Positions 13,935-16,580 of a DNA stretch of 16,580 nt are shown here, piece after piece (position 1 is the stretch's first letter; every line of letters begins with the position of its first letter). Made by a program: the position numbers and the translations under genes. This DNA comes from Paracoccus denitrificans (GTDB lineage: Bacteria; Pseudomonadota; Alphaproteobacteria; Rhodobacterales; Rhodobacteraceae), in assembly GCA_003240735.1 (NCBI GenBank), contig QFNE01000032.1, forward strand, positions 1 through 16,580, read 5' to 3'. The notes beneath the pieces were generated by a model. That model was given only the letters and a program-made list of their open reading frames with translations, was not told where the DNA came from and made no database searches.

Positions 13935-14807
13935 ATGAACAGTGCCGAGCTGGTCGTCGCCGCCGCCCGGTTCCTCACCTTGGGCGGGGCGATGTTTCTG
14001 TGGGGGGCGGCGCTTTATCTGGCAGCCGGCGTTTCCGGGCCGCTGCGCGGGTATGTGTGGCAGCGGCTGACACCTCTGCGACAGCTGGCGCTGGCGGGAC
14101 TGGTGTTGGCGCTGATCGTGGTCGTGCCGGCGCATGCCGTCGTCATCGCGGGCGACTGGGCCCGGGGGCTTGACCCAGCACTGATGTGGCGGGTCGCAAC
14201 GGCCACGACCATCGGCACGTCCTGGCTAGTTCAGGTGGGGTTCACGCTACTGCTGCTGTTGATCTGGCGGCGGGGGCCGATCTGGACCGCACTCGGCAGC
14301 GCGGGCGTTCTGCTTGGACAGGTGATGACAGGTCACGCAGCGTCTGGCGACGGGGTGGGCGGGTTCGCCCATCAGGCGGTTGATCTGCTGCACATGCTGA
14401 CGGCGGGGGCGTGGTTCGGTGCGCTGGTTCCGCTGGCGATCATGCTGGCCGGCGTCCCCGACGGTCTGCGCGCGCAGAGAATTCCGGCACTGATCCGGTT
14501 TTCGACGGCGGGGCACATCATCGTCGCGTTGGTGTTCGCCAGTGGACTGACCAACGCGGCGCTGGTTCTGGACAGTCTGTGGCTCGATCCGGGCGTGCCT
14601 TATCAGGCCCTTATACTGACGAAAATCGCGGTGTTCGGGGCGATGGTGGTGCTAGCTTTCGTCAACAGGTACGTGGTCGTGCCGCGATTGCGACACCATC
14701 ATGGCGCGGAAAGGGCGCTAACGATCGGCACTGTAACCGAGATCGGTCTTGCCACGCTCGCATTATTAGCCACAGCGTTCTTGGGGATGCTGAACCCGAC
14801 AGGATGA
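13935..14807 (+). CDS. copD: Copper resistance membrane protein CopD
   Basis: A 290-residue integral inner-membrane protein of the CopD family, partner of CopC in copper uptake or tolerance. I see about eight hydrophobic segments. Histidines in or near membrane segments are conserved-looking: VVPAHAVVIAGDW, GHAASGDG, HQAVDLLHMLTAGAWFGALVP, and HIIVALVFASG. These match family CopD patterns. ATG 13935 lacks an obvious ribosome-binding site and follows copC by 33 nt, so coupling or a weak site is likely. No copA or copB is nearby. Downstream lies a convergent hairpin and tRNA gene. Base composition becomes slightly less GC-rich towards the 3' end. Confidence 0.87.
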   Translation: MNSAELVVAAARFLTLGGAMFLWGAALYLAAGVSGPLRGYVWQRLTPLRQLALAGLVLALIVVVPAHAVVIAGDWARGLDPALMWRVATATTIGTSWLVQVGFTLLLLLIWRRGPIWTALGSAGVLLGQVMTGHAASGDGVGGFAHQAVDLLHMLTAGAWFGALVPLAIMLAGVPDGLRAQRIPALIRFSTAGHIIVALVFASGLTNAALVLDSLWLDPGVPYQALILTKIAVFGAMVVLAFVNRYVVVPRLRHHHGAERALTIGTVTEIGLATLALLATAFLGMLNPTG

Positions 14808-14821
14808 CGCCCGAACGAAAG

Positions 14822-14842
14822 CGCGCCCTGAAGCAGGGCGCG
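14822..14842 (-). terminator. Terminator hairpin between copD and tRNA-Val
   Basis: CGCGCCCTG and CAGGGCGCG form a perfect 9-bp stem with a 3-nt loop. On the minus strand the tract CTTTCGTT follows, fitting a terminator for the tRNA. The plus-strand side is not T-rich, so ending of copD transcription is less certain. Confidence 0.65.
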
Positions 14843-14863
14843 GCGTCGTCGTCACTGAAATGA

Positions 14864-14938
14864 TGGTGGGCGATAACGGATTTGAACCGCTGACATCTTC
14901 GATGTGAACGAAGCGCTCTACCGCTGAGCTAATCGCCC
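14864..14938 (-). tRNA. tRNA-Val, anticodon CAC
   Basis: The minus strand folds as a full cloverleaf. The acceptor stem is GGGCGAT with ATCGCCC, discriminator A and an encoded CCA (14866-14864). The D arm has GCTC/GAGC, the anticodon stem is CTTCG/CGAAG with loop TTCACAT, and the T arm has loop TTCAAAT with stem AGCGG/CCGTT (one G-U or mismatch pair). The anticodon CAC reads GUG valine codons. Confidence 0.95.
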
Positions 14939-14948
14939 GGTGGAGCGG

Positions 14949-14977
14949 TGGATAGCGGGTGAGACCACGCCATGCAA
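14949..14977 (-). promoter_or_regulatory. Predicted promoter of tRNA-Val
   Basis: TTGCAT (14977-14972) and TATCCA (14954-14949) on the minus strand are 17 bases apart, and the tRNA starts 11 bases after the -10 box. The spacing fits a tRNA promoter with a very short leader. Confidence 0.45.
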
Positions 14978-15009
14978 GCCCCGACGGAATGCGGGCAGCA
15001 AGTTTTCGG

Positions 15010-15435
15010 TCAGGATGCCGATGTGTCGTTGGGGGGCGTGTCATCGTCAGCCTTGCGGCGCAGTTTCAGGACGATGACCTCGCCGCCCTTGTTGTCGGTG
15101 GTGCGCTTGATCCGCGCCATGCCGAAAGGGGGCAGGGCCAGCGTTTCGCCTGCGGCAATGGCCGAACCAAGCGCGGCCAATGTCGCCTCGACCAAGGGGC
15201 GCGCCTGTGCGCGGCTGATGCCCGATGCGTCCGCCACACGACCGATAAAGTCGCGCTTCTGCACGATGCGGGCGCGCTGCGGGTCGGTGCTGCCCGACCC
15301 CGCATCGTCGCCCTTCTGTTCGGCCTGACGGGCGGCGCGCCGGGCTTTTGCGGCCTCTCGTTCCGCCTTGGTCTTTTTCGGGCCTGCGCCGGTGGGCAAG
15401 TGCTGGCCCTGCTGACGCAGGTCGTCGCCTTCCAT
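15010..15435 (-). CDS. HU-family DNA-binding protein with basic N-terminal extension
   Basis: A 141-residue nucleoid-type protein. Residues about 58-127 match the HU/IHF fold: KRDFIGRVADASGISRAQ for the first helices, VEATLAALGSAIAAGETLAL, then PPFGMARIKRTTDNKGGEV at the start of the DNA-binding arms. The arm and C-terminus look shortened and less proline-bearing than in true HU. An N-terminal extension of about 57 residues is rich in Lys, Arg, Ala and Gln (KKTKAEREAAKARRAAR, 20-36) and is probably disordered and DNA- or RNA-contacting. ATG 15435 is chosen because an upstream TTG at 15513 would run through the lon terminator. Position directly downstream of lon mirrors the lon-hup linkage known in many proteobacteria. 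Confidence 0.8.
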   Translation of the reverse strand: MEGDDLRQQGQHLPTGAGPKKTKAEREAAKARRAARQAEQKGDDAGSGSTDPQRARIVQKRDFIGRVADASGISRAQARPLVEATLAALGSAIAAGETLALPPFGMARIKRTTDNKGGEVIVLKLRRKADDDTPPNDTSAS

Positions 15436-15477
15436 AAGATGTCCGATCTGTGAAACCTGTGGAATCGCATAAGAAAA

Positions 15478-15499
15478 GCGCGGGACCGAGGCCCCGCGC
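15478..15499 (-). terminator. Rho-independent terminator of lon
   Basis: GCGCGGG and CCCGCGC form a 7-bp stem with an 8-nt loop, followed by TTTTCTT on the minus strand, about 22 nt beyond the lon stop. On the plus strand a T6 run lies four bases beyond AAGAC, so it could also work in that direction. Confidence 0.8.
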
Positions 15500-15521
15500 A
15501 AGACTTTTTTCAACCTTCAGA

Positions 15522-16580
15522 TCAATGCGCGATCTGTGCGGGCGGGACAGAGCCCCGATCCGCCGCCAGTCGGGCCGCGGCGGCCGCTTCTTCGGCAGCC
15601 TCGTCCCATTCGACCGGCTCGGGCATCCGAACCAAGGCATGACGCAGCACTTCCCGCACGTTCGAGACGGGAATGATGGTCATCCCTTCCTTCACGTTCG
15701 CCGGGATCTCAGCCAGATCCTTTTCGTTTTCCTGCGGGATCAGCACCGTCTTGATGCCACCGCGCAGGGCCGCGAGCAGTTTCTCCTTCAGGCCGCCGAT
15801 CGCCAGTGCGTTGCCGCGCAGGGTCACTTCGCCCGTCATGGCCACGTCCTTACGAACGGGGATGCCGGTCATCACGGAAACGACCGACGTGACCATCGCC
15901 AGACCGGCCGAGGGGCCGTCTTTCGGGGTCGCGCCTTCGGGAACGTGGACGTGGATGTCACGCTTGTCGAACTCTGGCGGCTTGATGCCAAGTTCGGGCG
16001 CCACCGACCGTACGAAGCTGGACGCCGCGTCGATTGACTCCTTCATCACATCGCCCAGTTTCCCGGTCGTCTTCATCCGGCCCTTGCCGGGCAGGCGCAA
16101 TGCTTCGATCTGCAGCAGATCGCCGCCGACCTGAGTCCACGCCAGACCCGTGACCACACCGACCTGATCGTCCTTTTCGGCCAGACCGTAACGGTGCCGG
16201 CGAACGCCCAGATATTCTTCGGCCTTGGCGGCATCAACCTCGACAGACTTGACCTTGCCTTTCAGGATCTCGGTCACGGCCTTCCGCGCCAGCTTGGCGA
16301 TTTCGCGTTCCAGCGCCCGCACGCCCGCTTCGCGGGTGTAGTAGCGGATGACGTGGGTCAGCGCGTCATCGGTCACCGAAAATTCCCCTTTGCGCAGCCC
16401 GTTCGCCGTGATCTGCTTGGGCAGCAGGTGCTGGCGCGCGATTTCACGCTTCTCATCCTCGGTGTAGCCGGACAGCGGAATGATCTCCATCCGGTCCAGC
16501 AGCGGCCCCGGCATATTGTAACTGTTGGCCGTGGTCACGAACATCACGTTGGACAGATCGTATTCCACCTCAAGATAGTG
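15522..16580 (-). CDS. lon: ATP-dependent Lon protease, C-terminal part (5' end outside window)
   Basis: Lon degrades misfolded and regulatory proteins in the cytosol. The frame is open to the window edge; 352 C-terminal residues are visible, about 45 percent of a normal Lon. They cover the end of the AAA+ module (DLSNVMFVTTANS sensor 1, then LLDRMEII, then YYTREAGVRALEREIAKL sensor 2) and the complete protease domain. The Ser-Lys dyad is present in GATPKDGPSAGLAM (Ser) and GGLKEKLLAALRGGIK (Lys). The tail is acidic and alanine-rich (WDEAAEEAAAAARLAA), longer than in E. coli Lon. It ends at a strong terminator and is followed by the HU-family gene. Confidence 0.96.
   Translation of the reverse strand, partial: HYLEVEYDLSNVMFVTTANSYNMPGPLLDRMEIIPLSGYTEDEKREIARQHLLPKQITANGLRKGEFSVTDDALTHVIRYYTREAGVRALEREIAKLARKAVTEILKGKVKSVEVDAAKAEEYLGVRRHRYGLAEKDDQVGVVTGLAWTQVGGDLLQIEALRLPGKGRMKTTGKLGDVMKESIDAASSFVRSVAPELGIKPPEFDKRDIHVHVPEGATPKDGPSAGLAMVTSVVSVMTGIPVRKDVAMTGEVTLRGNALAIGGLKEKLLAALRGGIKTVLIPQENEKDLAEIPANVKEGMTIIPVSNVREVLRHALVRMPEPVEWDEAAEEAAAAARLAADRGSVPPAQIAH

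Noticed and set aside
13401..14135. Long open frame upstream of the guaD start that would make a 680-residue protein
   Set aside because: The extension runs antisense through copC, lacks family similarity, and ATG 13400 has a good ribosome-binding site.
15436..15513. TTG-initiated longer form of the HU-family protein
   Set aside because: It would be encoded across the lon terminator hairpin, and ATG 15435 is available.
1..16580. CRISPR array, insertion sequence, prophage or integrase attachment site, including at tRNA-Val
   Set aside because: No regularly spaced repeats, transposase or integrase genes, or duplicated tRNA 3' end seen by eye.

Overview
The window is a stretch of a GC-rich alphaproteobacterial chromosome, most likely from the Rhodobacteraceae/Roseobacter lineage. 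Four things point there: a circularly permuted two-piece tmRNA with the tag ANDNRAPVALAA, the CckA-CtrA phosphotransferase ChpT, an olsB-olsA ornithine-lipid gene pair, and the linkage of lon to an HU-family gene. Assignment below class level is inference. Most of the window is ordinary core genome, closely packed.

Layout. 1-396 is the C-terminal part of a PAP2-type phosphatase. About 440-1136 holds one lower-GC gene encoding a HEPN protein of AbiU2 type; it has no convincing start codon and is the only clearly accessory item. 1167-1829 is a glutathione S-transferase. 1932-4719 is parE followed after 4 nt by a YmdB-type metallophosphoesterase. 4794-6581 is an SLC13 permease with two TrkA-C domains. 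On the minus strand, 8261-6578 is olsB then olsA, and 8581-8405 is a small DUF3553 gene. chpT (8642-9265, plus) converges with proA (10533-9262, minus). The minus-strand ssrA gene lies at about 10932-10605, back to back with hisF-hisE (11027-12096, plus). hisE converges with guaD (13400-12093, minus). copC-copD follow at 13542-14807 (plus). The right end is all minus strand: lon (cut by the window edge), an HU-family gene and tRNA-Val(CAC).

How the genes relate. hisF and hisE catalyse histidine-pathway steps and overlap by ATGA. OlsB and OlsA catalyse the two successive acylations that make ornithine lipid. CopC and CopD form a periplasm/inner-membrane copper pair. ParE is the ATPase subunit of topoisomerase IV; parC is not in the window. 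No multi-gene mobile element, CRISPR array or prophage is visible.

Most worth a second look: (i) the start-less AbiU2-type HEPN gene inserted between two housekeeping genes; (ii) all three convergent protein-gene pairs overlap by exactly 4 bp at their stop codons, two of them sharing the palindrome CTAG, a tetramer that looks depleted in the window; (iii) four tandem GGGGC units inside the 5' coding region of olsA; (iv) five alternating copies of CCGGGG/CCCCGG in the leader of parE; (v) divergent ssrA/hisF promoters.
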